Assembly: GCA_947500445.1 (NCBI GenBank)
Contig: CANMSB010000022.1
Span: forward strand, 1-64,000
DNA from: an uncultured Flavobacteriaceae bacterium
GTDB taxonomy: Bacteria; Bacteroidota; Bacteroidia; Flavobacteriales; Flavobacteriaceae
Direction of reading: 5' to 3'
Length of the DNA stretch: 64,000 bases
The notes under the pieces are model-generated. The model worked only from the letters and a program-made list of their open reading frames with translations. It was not told the origin of the DNA and did not search any database. The stretch's first letter is position 1; the number at the start of each line of letters is the position of its first letter. The position numbers were made by a program, and so were the translations under genes. Positions 44,220-53,082 of this stretch are shown here, one piece after another.

Positions 44220-45689
44220 CTATTTTATGGTAATTCCTATAAACCTGTTTTTGCGTGGTGCCCTACTTCTTCTACTGCATTCCCTCGCCGCACTTATCTG
44301 ACTTCTAACCTCGACCAAAGCCTGCGTAGCGCGTCTTCGCATGTCGCTTCTTTTAGATTTTTTTTGTACAGTGGTAAGCCTAGCTTCCAAGGCGGTCCAA
44401 TCGTCAAGATTTTTATTGCACCTTCCCATTTTGCTAAATTCCGCGCGAAATAGACGATTCAAACGACCTTGGTCCGGTTTATCCGTAAAAGGGTCTGCGT
44501 GCGGTGCAAGGGTCTGTCTATAAGGTTTAAGGTCTAAAGGGTTGGCCCTGGCATGAGCCCTCATTTTGTCTATTTCGTCTTTATATTTACCGTTGAGGAA
44601 TAGATTGTTGAAGTTGTTTTGAGTAACCAAAAGCGGTGTGTAATTTACGAGGTTTGTAAGTACATATGAATCGACATATGATTTTCTTATGCTGATCGAT
44701 TCTTTTCTGGTAAGACTTCTTGAGGTGTTGAAGCCAAAGAAATTACGTACCGCAATACCTATACCGTTCTCGTCTATTTCCTCTTCGCCACTTTCATTAA
44801 CGTCTGATATGAAGTTGAACACATGATATACTTCGATAGCCGATATTTCACTTGTAACCCATGCAGGACCATAATTGTCCATAAAGGTATAGACACCGGT
44901 TTTGAGGTCTTCTCTGGCTTCTTGAGAAAACCGTGGTCGCTTTTTAAGAACTTCATCTTTTCGAATAGGAATCGTAACACGGCCTATAACGGAAATACTT
45001 CTTTGGTTACTTGAAATGTTTTTAGCAAAAAACTCTCGAGCCGAAACGGAAAAACTAACATCGGCAAAAGTTGGAAATTTGCGATTTCCATCTTCTCCAG
45101 GTGCGGGTTCCGCAGGGCCTGGTCCTGATGGTGGTTCGGGTAAAGTTGGTGGTGTTTGGGGAACGTCGTTTACGTCAGGTTCCCCAAAAATAATATCCGC
45201 TATTGCCCTGCCTTCTTCATAAGTAATGTTGTTGCCACCTCCGGGCACCGAAACAGGGCCTTCAACCGGCGGCCCTGGTCCCACGGGAGGTTCTGGCGAT
45301 TCACCATTATCTATACCTCCTTCTTCACTCGGTACGTTCACACCGGGATTGGCATCTGCAGGTTGATTGAAACCAAATTCAAAACTATCTTCCCTCGACA
45401 GCACATTCTCAATAATTTTTTCGTCATCGACAATAGCGAATTCCAGTCGCGTTCCATTGGGAAAGTTATTTGTCTGAAAAACGCTGCCTAACGGTTTGTC
45501 GATTGGGGAATCGTAGGTTTCAAAGGTGAGTTGATTGAAACCATAACCGGCCCTTAAAATTTGGCCATTTGGACCATAACCGCCTATCGCCTTTACCGAA
45601 TCGATATCTTCGGTGGGTATCATTTCTTCTTCGCTACAGGATGCAAAGCAACACAATGCGAGGAAGGCTACACTTATTCGTTTTCTCAT
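44220..45689 (-). CDS. MACPF-like lipoprotein with Pro/Gly-rich insertion (paralogue 2 of 4)
   Basis: Lipoprotein of 489 aa (ALCCFASC, Cys18). RAGYGFNQLTFETYDSPIDKP (46-66) and NNFPNGTRLEF match the 400-aa copy. Residues about 110-205 are a low-complexity insertion rich in Pro, Gly and Glu (PPVGPGPPVEGP; PSGPGPAEPAPGE) absent from the other three. The signature position reads YGPAW-VTSEIS-AI (273-285), so the glycine pair of MACPF proteins is replaced. The C-terminal RCNKNLDDWTALEARL motif and a basic tail (SRRSRAPRKNR) follow. Membership in the MACPF-like group rests on similarity to its neighbours. Confidence 0.55.
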   Translation of the reverse strand: MRKRISVAFLALCCFASCSEEEMIPTEDIDSVKAIGGYGPNGQILRAGYGFNQLTFETYDSPIDKPLGSVFQTNNFPNGTRLEFAIVDDEKIIENVLSREDSFEFGFNQPADANPGVNVPSEEGGIDNGESPEPPVGPGPPVEGPVSVPGGGNNITYEEGRAIADIIFGEPDVNDVPQTPPTLPEPPSGPGPAEPAPGEDGNRKFPTFADVSFSVSAREFFAKNISSNQRSISVIGRVTIPIRKDEVLKKRPRFSQEAREDLKTGVYTFMDNYGPAWVTSEISAIEVYHVFNFISDVNESGEEEIDENGIGIAVRNFFGFNTSRSLTRKESISIRKSYVDSYVLTNLVNYTPLLVTQNNFNNLFLNGKYKDEIDKMRAHARANPLDLKPYRQTLAPHADPFTDKPDQGRLNRLFRAEFSKMGRCNKNLDDWTALEARLTTVQKKSKRSDMRRRATQALVEVRSQISAARECSRRSRAPRKNRFIGITIK

Positions 45690-45877
45690 AATGTAAAATT
45701 TATATTTAATTCAGTTAATTAATACTCATCTATTTCTTAGGTGTTTGCGTGCTTGCGCAATTGTTTATGGGAATTGCACTTTACGCCGGTACTAGTTTTG
45801 TTGTTCACATTAGCTTTAGCGGTAACCAAAATGGGTTTTGACGACCATAGCACTTGGTTTTTATCTTAGCGGTATTG

Positions 45878-47080
45878 CTATAGCCTTATACCACCGTAAA
45901 GGTTAGCGGAGGGCGGTGTCGAGTTCCTACAATTCTCGGCTTTTCTAATGTTGCTGGCCACTTGCTGTAATGCCCTGGAGGCGCGAGCTCTCATATTTTG
46001 GTCCTTGGATTTTTTATAAACAATCTCCAATCGTGACTTCAATGTTGACCACTTTTCCAGATTGGATTTGCATTCCAGTGCCTCTCGGTAAGCAGCCCTA
46101 AAAACGCGGTTTACCGGACCTTCCGTAGGATTGTCATAAGCTGGGTCGGGATCTACATAGGGTCTAAGGGTTCGTGTCAGCGGAGTAACGTCTTGAGGAT
46201 ATGTATTGGCGTGGTCGATCATGCGTTGTAATTCACGACGATATCCCCCTTCTTCAAAAAATGAGTTGAACTTGGATAAATCAAATATTCTGGGAGCAAA
46301 ACGCCTTAAGGAAGAAGTAACTTCTTGACTGGCGATACTTTTCCGCAACAATATTTTTTCATCTCTGGTAACCCTGCGTTCAACCTCCAAATTAAAGAAC
46401 GGTTTAAAGGCAAAACCGAGAAGCGTTTCGGTTTCAAATCGTTCTTGGTCACTAAGATTGGACAAATCAAAATTGAAAACATGTAATACTTCGATGGCCC
46501 CTACTTCAGAGGATACCCAGGCGGCACCATACTTATTGGTAAAGTTTTCCGGTCCGGAAGCAAGAACCGCTTTAGCTTCATCCGATAAAATTGGTCGTGA
46601 ACCAAGTATTTCATGTTTTTGAATAGGAATCGTTGCTCTTACGATTATTGTTTCACTGGAGCTGTTAGAAGCAATGCTACGGGTCAAGGTTTCCCGAGAG
46701 CTAAAATTAAAGGCGAAAGCTGTTGCGATCGGCCCAATGGTCGGGCCCGCAATTTCCAAGTTTACACCAAAACCTTCATTACGTGTAAGCACCCTTTCTA
46801 TCACCTTCTCGTCCTTCACCCTTTCATAAACGATTTCGGTACCCTTCGGAAAGTTGTTGGTTCGAAAAATACGTTTTCTTGGATTTTTTAACGGGGTATC
46901 AAAATCCTCTCCAGTGAGCACATTAAAGCCGTAACCGGCCTTTAAAATTCCATTTCCGTAAGAAATTGCCTTTACGGCATCTTCGGAGGTAACCGTGTCT
47001 TCTAATAGTACTGTTTCTTCTTGTTTTTCACAGGAAAAAAGGAGAAAGAGTACTATAATCAATGTTATACTATTTTTCAT
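45878..47080 (-). CDS. MACPF-like lipoprotein (paralogue 1 of 4)
   Basis: Lipoprotein of 400 aa (LFLLFSC, Cys17), first of the cluster in transcription order. LKAGYGFNVLTGEDFDTPLKNP (46-67), then VIERVLTRNEGFG, strands near 120-155, and YGAAW-VSSEVG-AI (184-196) followed by EVLHVFNFD. As in the 489-aa copy, the glycine pair is AI. ECKSNLEKWSTLKSRLEIVYKKSK (near 335-360) is the shared C-terminal motif. A -7-like TAACTTTG lies 28 nt upstream of its ATG. It appears to be the 489-aa copy without the Pro-rich insertion. Confidence 0.55.
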   Translation of the reverse strand: MKNSITLIIVLFLLFSCEKQEETVLLEDTVTSEDAVKAISYGNGILKAGYGFNVLTGEDFDTPLKNPRKRIFRTNNFPKGTEIVYERVKDEKVIERVLTRNEGFGVNLEIAGPTIGPIATAFAFNFSSRETLTRSIASNSSSETIIVRATIPIQKHEILGSRPILSDEAKAVLASGPENFTNKYGAAWVSSEVGAIEVLHVFNFDLSNLSDQERFETETLLGFAFKPFFNLEVERRVTRDEKILLRKSIASQEVTSSLRRFAPRIFDLSKFNSFFEEGGYRRELQRMIDHANTYPQDVTPLTRTLRPYVDPDPAYDNPTEGPVNRVFRAAYREALECKSNLEKWSTLKSRLEIVYKKSKDQNMRARASRALQQVASNIRKAENCRNSTPPSANLYGGIRL

Positions 47081-47436
47081 CTTTAAGAGGAGTTTAACGT
47101 ATTCCGGCCAAAGTTAAATGACGGTTGCCATCAGGGATTGCCGATTTGTACACTCCTTTATCCAAAGACGATTTTATTTTTTTTGAAATTGCCATATTGC
47201 CCTATATCAGTACAATACAGCTCTTACGGTGTGGATTATTATCTGTTGTTTTTGGGAAGTTTTGCCGATATTTTTACCAAAAGGAAACTGTTTTGATCAA
47301 AACCGGCCGTAATCTGGAATTTTGAAATATGAAGTTCAGCGCTGGAAGGAGGACTGTAGAAGCATGAAAAAAGAAGATGGGTAAGGCCGCGTTGTGATAT
47401 TTGGTGAAGAACCTAATAGTAGGTATAACAAAGCGC
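47081..47436. other. Intergenic region upstream of the MACPF-like cluster
   Basis: Between two minus-strand transcription units. It contains the promoter-like element at 47109-47116. Nothing recognisable codes in the remainder. Confidence 0.45.
47109..47116 (-). promoter_or_regulatory. Candidate -7 element of the MACPF-like cluster
   Basis: On the minus strand TAACTTTG is a full TAnnTTTG match, 28 nt before the ATG of the first lipoprotein gene. No TTG is found at the expected -33 distance. Confidence 0.4.
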
Positions 47437-47466
47437 AAAAAAAAAGCGCCGTATTGCTACGGCGCC
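47437..47466 (-). terminator. Intrinsic terminator of the dodecin gene
   Basis: On the minus strand GGCGCCGTA-GCA-ATACGGCGC is a near-perfect GC-rich stem followed by nine T, 22 nt past the dodecin stop codon. Confidence 0.9.
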
Positions 47467-47488
47467 AAAACGTATCCTTAAGGTGGAA

Positions 47489-47689
47489 TTACTTCACTTC
47501 AAAGGTAATCTTTACATTGACCCTGAATTCCTTTACCTCTCCATCATCGACCATTGCGCTTTGTTCGTTTACATAGACCGAGCGAATGTTCTTTACCGAT
47601 TTAGAAGCTTGTGAAACTGCTTTTTTTGTGGCGTCTTCCCAACTTTTGTCCGAATTTGCCAATACTTCTATTACTTTTAAAATTGCCAT
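47489..47689 (-). CDS. Dodecin family protein
   Basis: Small flavin-binding protein of 66 aa that in the family assembles into a dodecameric shell storing riboflavin/FMN or lumichrome. The sequence MAILKVIEVLANSDKSWEDATKKAV, then ASKSVKNIRSVYVNEQSAMV and EFRVNVKITFEV, matches dodecins over the full length, including the S-W-E-D-A helix start and the flavin-stacking region. The ATG at 47689 is chosen over an upstream in-frame start. It is monocistronic with a strong terminator. Confidence 0.92.
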   Translation of the reverse strand: MAILKVIEVLANSDKSWEDATKKAVSQASKSVKNIRSVYVNEQSAMVDDGEVKEFRVNVKITFEVK

Positions 47690-47783
47690 AATTAGTGTTT
47701 TATATTTCCTACAAGTTAGCAAATAAAATTTGAAACACCTCTTGAAATTAACGATGGGGCCACTAATGTTCGACTTCTCCGGC

Positions 47784-48689
47784 CTATCCGTTCAGCGCAA
47801 CCACCTCGTTTACCTTATCGCCCATCATGTTTTTGAGCATGGTTTCAATGCCATTTTTAAGGGTAAAGGTCGAAGAGGGGCATCCGCTACAGGCACCTTG
47901 CAAGATGACATTTACCTTTTTGCTTTCCGCCTCATAGGATTTAAAAAGGATGTTGCCCCCATCACTGGCAACGGCGGGCTTTACGTATTCTTCCAAAATA
48001 TCGATGATCTGTTTGGAGGTATCGTCCAGGTTTTCCTGCTGTTTTAGGGCGGCCGGGGCGTCTTTTGTCTTTTGTACAATACTTTGGGTAGATGCTACTT
48101 CTTTACCATCGGCAATAAAGTTACGGATGTGTTCGCGAAGTTGCTGGGTGATCTCGTCCCATTCCGCTACTTCGAACTTCATTACCGAAACATAGTTTTC
48201 GTCAAAAAAGACCTCTTTTACAAAGGGGAAGTGGAACAGCTCCTTGGCCAAAAGGGAATTTTTGGCCTCATCGATGTTTTTATATTCCAGTGCCGTAGGC
48301 ACGATACGTCGGCTTGCAACAAATTTCATCACCGATGGGTTCGGGGTTACCTCCGCATAAACGGTAACGGCAACTTTCGTGGTCGTTTTTACTTCTTCCA
48401 CCACTATGGGTTCCCCAGAGTTCAGGTATTCCACTAACTGTTGGGCGACCTCGTCCTTTACATCGTCCCACGAAACAATATCGAAACGTTCCAATGCAAT
48501 GAAATTTCCTGAAATATAGACCGTTTTAATAAAGGGAAGGTAGAAGAGTTGTTGGGCCAACGGGGCATTTTTGGCCTCGTCTATATTGTTGTACTCATAG
48601 CTTTGGTGCTCCGTTAAAAAGTGATTGGTCTCAAATTTTAAAATGGCCGGGTTGTTCGTTTCCTTTACGGTAATATTATAATCTTTCAT
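47784..48689 (-). CDS. NifU-family Fe-S scaffold/carrier protein
   Basis: Cytoplasmic protein of 301 aa. Two tandem N-terminal Nfu_N-type domains (about 8-95 with NPAILKFETNHFLT, and about 110-200 with NPSVMKFVASRRIVP) precede a C-terminal NifU domain (about 220-300) with the cluster-binding C-x2-C in GACSGCPSSTFTLKNGIE. It carries or assembles [4Fe-4S] clusters for target enzymes. The ATG at 48689 is chosen because 22 upstream in-frame residues do not resemble the family. The duplication of the Nfu_N domain is normal for Bacteroidota. Confidence 0.92.
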   Translation of the reverse strand: MKDYNITVKETNNPAILKFETNHFLTEHQSYEYNNIDEAKNAPLAQQLFYLPFIKTVYISGNFIALERFDIVSWDDVKDEVAQQLVEYLNSGEPIVVEEVKTTTKVAVTVYAEVTPNPSVMKFVASRRIVPTALEYKNIDEAKNSLLAKELFHFPFVKEVFFDENYVSVMKFEVAEWDEITQQLREHIRNFIADGKEVASTQSIVQKTKDAPAALKQQENLDDTSKQIIDILEEYVKPAVASDGGNILFKSYEAESKKVNVILQGACSGCPSSTFTLKNGIETMLKNMMGDKVNEVVALNG

Positions 48690-48806
48690 TGCCAATAGTT
48701 TTGTTACAAAAATACAATCATTTTGCAAGGTAGTCCCTATATAATAATGTAACAATTCAGGCGTTATACTTTATATTTAGGCGACCTTTACTCCCAAAAC
48801 GGTAAA

Positions 48807-49832
48807 ATGAAAAAGCAGTTACTAGTATTGCTTTCTGTGTTAAGCTTTGGTTATCAGGCAACTGCTCAGGAAGGTATTCCCGTTTATTTTGATTATTTGG
48901 CGGACAATTACTATTTGGTATACCCTTCTATGGCAGGTATTAGCCCAGGTGGTAAAATCCGTGCTACCATACGACAGCAATGGTTCGACGTTCGGGACGC
49001 ACCCAACCTACAGACCCTTAATGCCAACTTCCGCCTTGGCGAAAGCAACAGCGGATTGGGAATGATCATTTTTAACGACGCCAACGGCTACCATGCCCAA
49101 ACCGGTGTAAAATTGACCTATGCATACCATCTAAAAATGGGCGGGGACGGTCGTTACCTGAACCAACTTTCCTTTGGGCTAAGCCCCACATATTTACAAA
49201 GTAGTTTGGATGAAAGCGAGTTTTTGTCTCCCGGTGGTGTGGATGATCCCGCAATCGTGGGTAGCAAAATAAGCGAGCCCTATTATAATGTGGATATTGG
49301 TATGTCCTACAATCTAATGGAATTTTATGCCCATGTAGCGGCCTTGAACGTGTTGAGCGGTGCAGAGCGACAGCTTTACCGAACGGGCCGGCAAGATATT
49401 GGGAATATCAATTTTATCGATAATGTAAGACGGTTTCTTTTTTCCGTTGGTTACGTTTTCGGAAGAAATGCAGTTCAGATCGAACCTTCGGTACTTTTTC
49501 AATTGACCGATTTTACCAAAGAGAAAACCATCGACTTTAATGCGAAGGTTTACAAGGATGTCGATTTTGGACGGATTTGGGGCGGACTCTCTTACCGTCG
49601 TGGGTTTGATGCTGCGGTAGTGGTTCAAGGAGATAGCTTTACAGAACCCCAATTACAGTTGATTACGCCGATTATAGGGGCCAATTTTAAAAACTTTATG
49701 GTGTCGTACAATTATTCTTATCAGTCCGGGGATTTTCGGGTATCGAACGGTGGCTTTCACCAGATTACCTTGGGATACGACTTTGGGCAGGCCGAGCGAA
49801 AGTATGATTGTTATTGTCCTGCGGCACAATAA
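48807..49832 (+). CDS. PorP/SprF-family type IX secretion membrane protein
   Basis: Outer-membrane beta-barrel of 341 aa. Signal peptide 1-20 (LLVLLSVLSFGYQATAQ), then the family pattern: FDYLADNYYLVYPSMAGISPGGKIRATIRQQW near the N-terminus, SNSGLGMIIFNDANGYHAQTGVKLTYAYHL, and alternating aromatic strands to a C-terminal FHQITLGYDFG. PorP/SprF proteins help surface delivery or anchoring of specific T9SS substrates such as SprB-like adhesins, and often sit next to the gene of their substrate. Here the next gene is a 1015-aa repeat lipoprotein. Confidence 0.9.
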   Translation: MKKQLLVLLSVLSFGYQATAQEGIPVYFDYLADNYYLVYPSMAGISPGGKIRATIRQQWFDVRDAPNLQTLNANFRLGESNSGLGMIIFNDANGYHAQTGVKLTYAYHLKMGGDGRYLNQLSFGLSPTYLQSSLDESEFLSPGGVDDPAIVGSKISEPYYNVDIGMSYNLMEFYAHVAALNVLSGAERQLYRTGRQDIGNINFIDNVRRFLFSVGYVFGRNAVQIEPSVLFQLTDFTKEKTIDFNAKVYKDVDFGRIWGGLSYRRGFDAAVVVQGDSFTEPQLQLITPIIGANFKNFMVSYNYSYQSGDFRVSNGGFHQITLGYDFGQAERKYDCYCPAAQ

Positions 49833-49856
49833 ACCAAATCCGTGCCGTTTCTATTT

Positions 49857-49878
49857 TAAACCCTCGCTTAGCGGGTTA
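49857..49878. repeat. Short hairpin resembling the ends of the 9958 element
   Basis: AAACCC-tc-GCTTAGC-GGGTTA can fold on itself. The two arms look like the AACCCGCTT ends of the palindrome at 9958 brought together. It may equally be a weak terminator of the PorP gene. Confidence 0.3.
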
Positions 49879-49939
49879 TAATCGTTAAAAAGACCGACAA
49901 CCAAGTGTATGGGCAATAACGCATTTTTGTTCCGAGGTT

Positions 49940-52900
49940 ATGAAAAAAAACACCAAAATATTCTGGACTGTAGTTAGTGCCTTGCTTCTGGTACTCGCCT
50001 GTACAAAAGAGGTGACCCTTTTTACAGAGGTAGAATTCTCTTTGCTGGAACAACGTACTTCCCAAGGCTTTGTAAACCAACAGTTGCAAACGACACTAAC
50101 TGTGGTACCCGAAGCCGAGCTGGAGGGCTATACCTATTCGTTTACGTATGAAATTCTTCAGGGCAACGGGCGCTTTGAAAACGCCGATGGGGCGGTTTTA
50201 AACAGTGGCAACGCCATACCATTTTCTCCTTTTTCCGCTTCGGTAAACTATGTAGGCCAAGAAGCGGGAATACATCGGGTCCGAATTGTGGGCTCGGACA
50301 ATTTTGGGTTTACCGAAGAACTCGAAATTACATATGATCTTGAAGAGATTCCCGTCACCTGGGCGGCTACCAGTGCGTCTAATCAAATACAACTTGGGCA
50401 GGATGCGGTTATCAACCTGACCTTTGCTACACCGGAAAATAATACCGGTGCCACCTACGAAGCGGCATACCAACTTTCTGGGGGCAATGCCAGCATCACT
50501 GCGGTGCCGACGGATGGCTACGCGCCTACCACCAACTTTGAACCCATTGCACAGGGCACCTATCAACTTAACCTTTCCGACACAGAGTTGGGCACCTTGG
50601 AAATTGTGTTTTTGTTAAGGGATAACAATGGAGGTGATTTTGAAACCGCTTTGGTGTTCGAGATAGTCACCGTTGTGGAGGTCGTTTCCCTCAGTCTTGG
50701 GGAATGTGAAACGTTAACTATGATAGTAGGAGAAACCACTTCGTGTCCCGTAACGTTTACGCCTTCAAATACTACGGACCAAGGAGTCACCTGGAGTTCC
50801 GACAATCCCGGTATAGTAGCGGTGGATGGACAAGGAGTGTTTACGGCAATTGCTCCGGGATCGGCAACGGTAACCGTGACCGCGACTTCGAATCCGACAA
50901 TAACGACATCGGTTACGATTACGGTAAGCGACGAAGCGGAAATACCGGTCACGGGCATTGCCGTAGCACAAGAAGACCCATCGGATAACGACGCTATACG
51001 GCAATTGATTGCCACGGTATTGCCCACCAATGCGTCAAATACAAACGTTACCTGGAGCTCGGAAGATACCAGTATCGCTACGGTGGATGCGAATGGGCTG
51101 TTAACAGGTGTAGCGGCAGGTACGGTGACCATTACGGCAACCTCGGTGTCCGATCCGGAAATTAGCGGCAGTATCGAGGTGGTCATCAGTGGTAGCCCGG
51201 AGCCCAACGGTACCGATATTACGGCCTTTAGTCTGCCCTCCCAGAACGATTCCGATATTGACGCGGTCAACCACGAAGTGACGGTCAGTGTACCTCAGGG
51301 GACCAATCTAAACGTAGCGCCGAATACCCTCTCCCTTTCCCCTGGTGCTTCTGTAGCCCCGGATGCCAGCGAAGTACGAAACTTTAACAATCCGATTACA
51401 TATACGGTCACTGCGGCGAACGGAGATCAAGAGGTTTGGACGGTCAATGTGACAGAGGCCGCCAGTTCGGAGAAAACAATAACCTCTTTTGTTATAGACG
51501 GTGTAGCGGGAACCATTACCGGTTTTGATATCGCGATAACGTTACCTTCTGGTACCGATGTTACAGCGTTGTCGCCGAACGTTGTTCATACAGGAGTGTC
51601 CTTAAGTCCAGAATCCGGAACATCGCAGGATTTTTCAACCCCAAGGGCATATACCGTTACCGCCCAGGACGGTTCTACTAGAGGATATCTCGTTACCGTC
51701 ACTCTTGAAGCCGCGACCAACCAGGCTCCGACTGCAATAGCCAGTTCGGATGTTACAAGCGGTCCCGCATCGCTGACTGTTGATTTCACCGGTGACCAGT
51801 CTTCGGACCCAGACGCAGGGGATACATTGAGCTACCTTTGGAACTTTGACGATAACGGAAATTCGAGTATTTCGGCCAACCCTCAATATACATTCAATAC
51901 TCCAGGAACCTACAACGTAGTGCTGACGGTTACCGACAACGGTAATCCCCAGCTTAGTAATTCGCAACAATTAACTATTACCGTAAGTACTGGTGCCGCT
52001 TTAGATGCGATTAACGATGAATATACGTTTTTAACGGTCGACCAAGAGACTACTTTTGACCTTTTTGTCTTGAATAATGATATAGATCCTGGAGCTGATG
52101 GTACTCCTAGGGTTTACGTTACTTCGTATACGCAACCCAGTAGTGGGTCAGTATTGTTAGAGCCATCAACTCTAGGCTTGCTTAGGTATACTATAGATGC
52201 CGCTACTCCCGTGGGCATATATACATTTGAATACAGTATCGAGGATGTCGACGGTGGAACCGATACCGCAATGGTGACCATTACGCTTACGGCGGCCAAC
52301 CAAAATCCGACTGCACGGCCCGAGAGCGTTCTGAGTATTACGGACGGCGCACCGGATACCTTGAATTTTACCGGAGTGAATTCGTTCGATGATGATCCTG
52401 GCGATACTATTGAAGAGTACCGATGGGACTTCGGCGATCCAGGCTCTGGCATCGATAATACTTTTGTGTCTGATTCGCCTACGGCATCACATGAGTATGT
52501 TACGGCCGGTAGTTATACGGTTACACTTACCGTAGTTGATAATAGAGGAGGTGTTAGCGATCCAGTAGCCTTAACAGTTACGGTATCCCCACCGAATACA
52601 GGGCCTACCGCGGTCAATGACGATTATGAGTTTAATACTGTTGGTGGTCAGGATACGTTTACGCTAAATGTCACCTCAAATGATAACGATCCAGATAATG
52701 ACCCTCTGACGGTCACTACATTTACACAGCCCTCATCTGGTACGATTGCAAGACAATCACCGGGAAGTAATGTTTTGGAGTTTACTATTAACCCTAGTTT
52801 TGATAGTCCTGGCTTTTATAGTTTTTCCTACACCATAACGGATGGGAATGCAACTTCAACAGCAACGGTCGAGGTAACTTTGGTTACCGAATGTCCAACG

Positions 52901-52987
52901 GGGCAGCAATTGTGTTTTGGTCCTAATGGTCCGGAATGTAGGCCATTGACCGATCCTAATGGAAGTCCTTTAATCTGTCCGAATTAA
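49940..52987 (+). CDS. Large surface lipoprotein with Ig-like (Big2), DUF5018-like and PKD repeats
   Basis: Lipoprotein of 1015 aa (lipobox LLVLAC, Cys21). Domain order as read: N-terminal beta region with Ig-like strands to about 245; two Big2 Ig-like domains at about 250-330 and 334-415 (VTWSSDNPGIVAVDGQGVF, VTWSSEDTSIATVDANGLL); two DUF5018-like units at about 427-505 and 513-585 (ITAF..., ITSF...); a PKD domain about 593-680 (YLWNFDDNGNSS); a cadherin/Ig-like unit about 687-785; a second PKD about 787-880 (YRWDFGDPGSG); and a further Ig-like unit about 883-985. The tail is Cys-rich and short. No T9SS sorting tail is seen. It probably serves adhesion or polysaccharide contact on the cell surface. 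Confidence 0.78.
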   Translation: MKKNTKIFWTVVSALLLVLACTKEVTLFTEVEFSLLEQRTSQGFVNQQLQTTLTVVPEAELEGYTYSFTYEILQGNGRFENADGAVLNSGNAIPFSPFSASVNYVGQEAGIHRVRIVGSDNFGFTEELEITYDLEEIPVTWAATSASNQIQLGQDAVINLTFATPENNTGATYEAAYQLSGGNASITAVPTDGYAPTTNFEPIAQGTYQLNLSDTELGTLEIVFLLRDNNGGDFETALVFEIVTVVEVVSLSLGECETLTMIVGETTSCPVTFTPSNTTDQGVTWSSDNPGIVAVDGQGVFTAIAPGSATVTVTATSNPTITTSVTITVSDEAEIPVTGIAVAQEDPSDNDAIRQLIATVLPTNASNTNVTWSSEDTSIATVDANGLLTGVAAGTVTITATSVSDPEISGSIEVVISGSPEPNGTDITAFSLPSQNDSDIDAVNHEVTVSVPQGTNLNVAPNTLSLSPGASVAPDASEVRNFNNPITYTVTAANGDQEVWTVNVTEAASSEKTITSFVIDGVAGTITGFDIAITLPSGTDVTALSPNVVHTGVSLSPESGTSQDFSTPRAYTVTAQDGSTRGYLVTVTLEAATNQAPTAIASSDVTSGPASLTVDFTGDQSSDPDAGDTLSYLWNFDDNGNSSISANPQYTFNTPGTYNVVLTVTDNGNPQLSNSQQLTITVSTGAALDAINDEYTFLTVDQETTFDLFVLNNDIDPGADGTPRVYVTSYTQPSSGSVLLEPSTLGLLRYTIDAATPVGIYTFEYSIEDVDGGTDTAMVTITLTAANQNPTARPESVLSITDGAPDTLNFTGVNSFDDDPGDTIEEYRWDFGDPGSGIDNTFVSDSPTASHEYVTAGSYTVTLTVVDNRGGVSDPVALTVTVSPPNTGPTAVNDDYEFNTVGGQDTFTLNVTSNDNDPDNDPLTVTTFTQPSSGTIARQSPGSNVLEFTINPSFDSPGFYSFSYTITDGNATSTATVEVTLVTECPTGQQLCFGPNGPECRPLTDPNGSPLICPN

Positions 52988-52996
52988 TGATAAAAA

Positions 52997-53032
52997 CAGG
53001 CCTATTTCCTAAATTGCGGAAAATAGACCTGC
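52997..53032 (+). terminator. Terminator-like hairpin after the Ig/PKD lipoprotein
   Basis: CAGGCCTATTT pairs with AAATAGACCTG with one mismatch, preceded by five A. The U-tract is poor, so strength is uncertain. Confidence 0.45.
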
Positions 53033-53050
53033 TTACCAACATCGACCTGA

Positions 53051-53082
53051 TACCTGCCTTACCCCTCCCAAGGAGGCAGGTA
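53051..53082. repeat. Hairpin TACCTGCCT...AGGCAGGTA abutting a repeat element
   Basis: Nine-bp perfect arms (53051-53059 and 53074-53082) around a C-rich loop. The right arm touches the left end of the palindromic element at 53083. Confidence 0.55.

Noticed and set aside
50563-51270. 235-codon minus-strand open frame inside the Ig/PKD lipoprotein
   Set aside because: Lies antisense to strongly supported Big2 repeats; it reflects the repetitive Thr/Val/Ser-rich codons of the sense gene.
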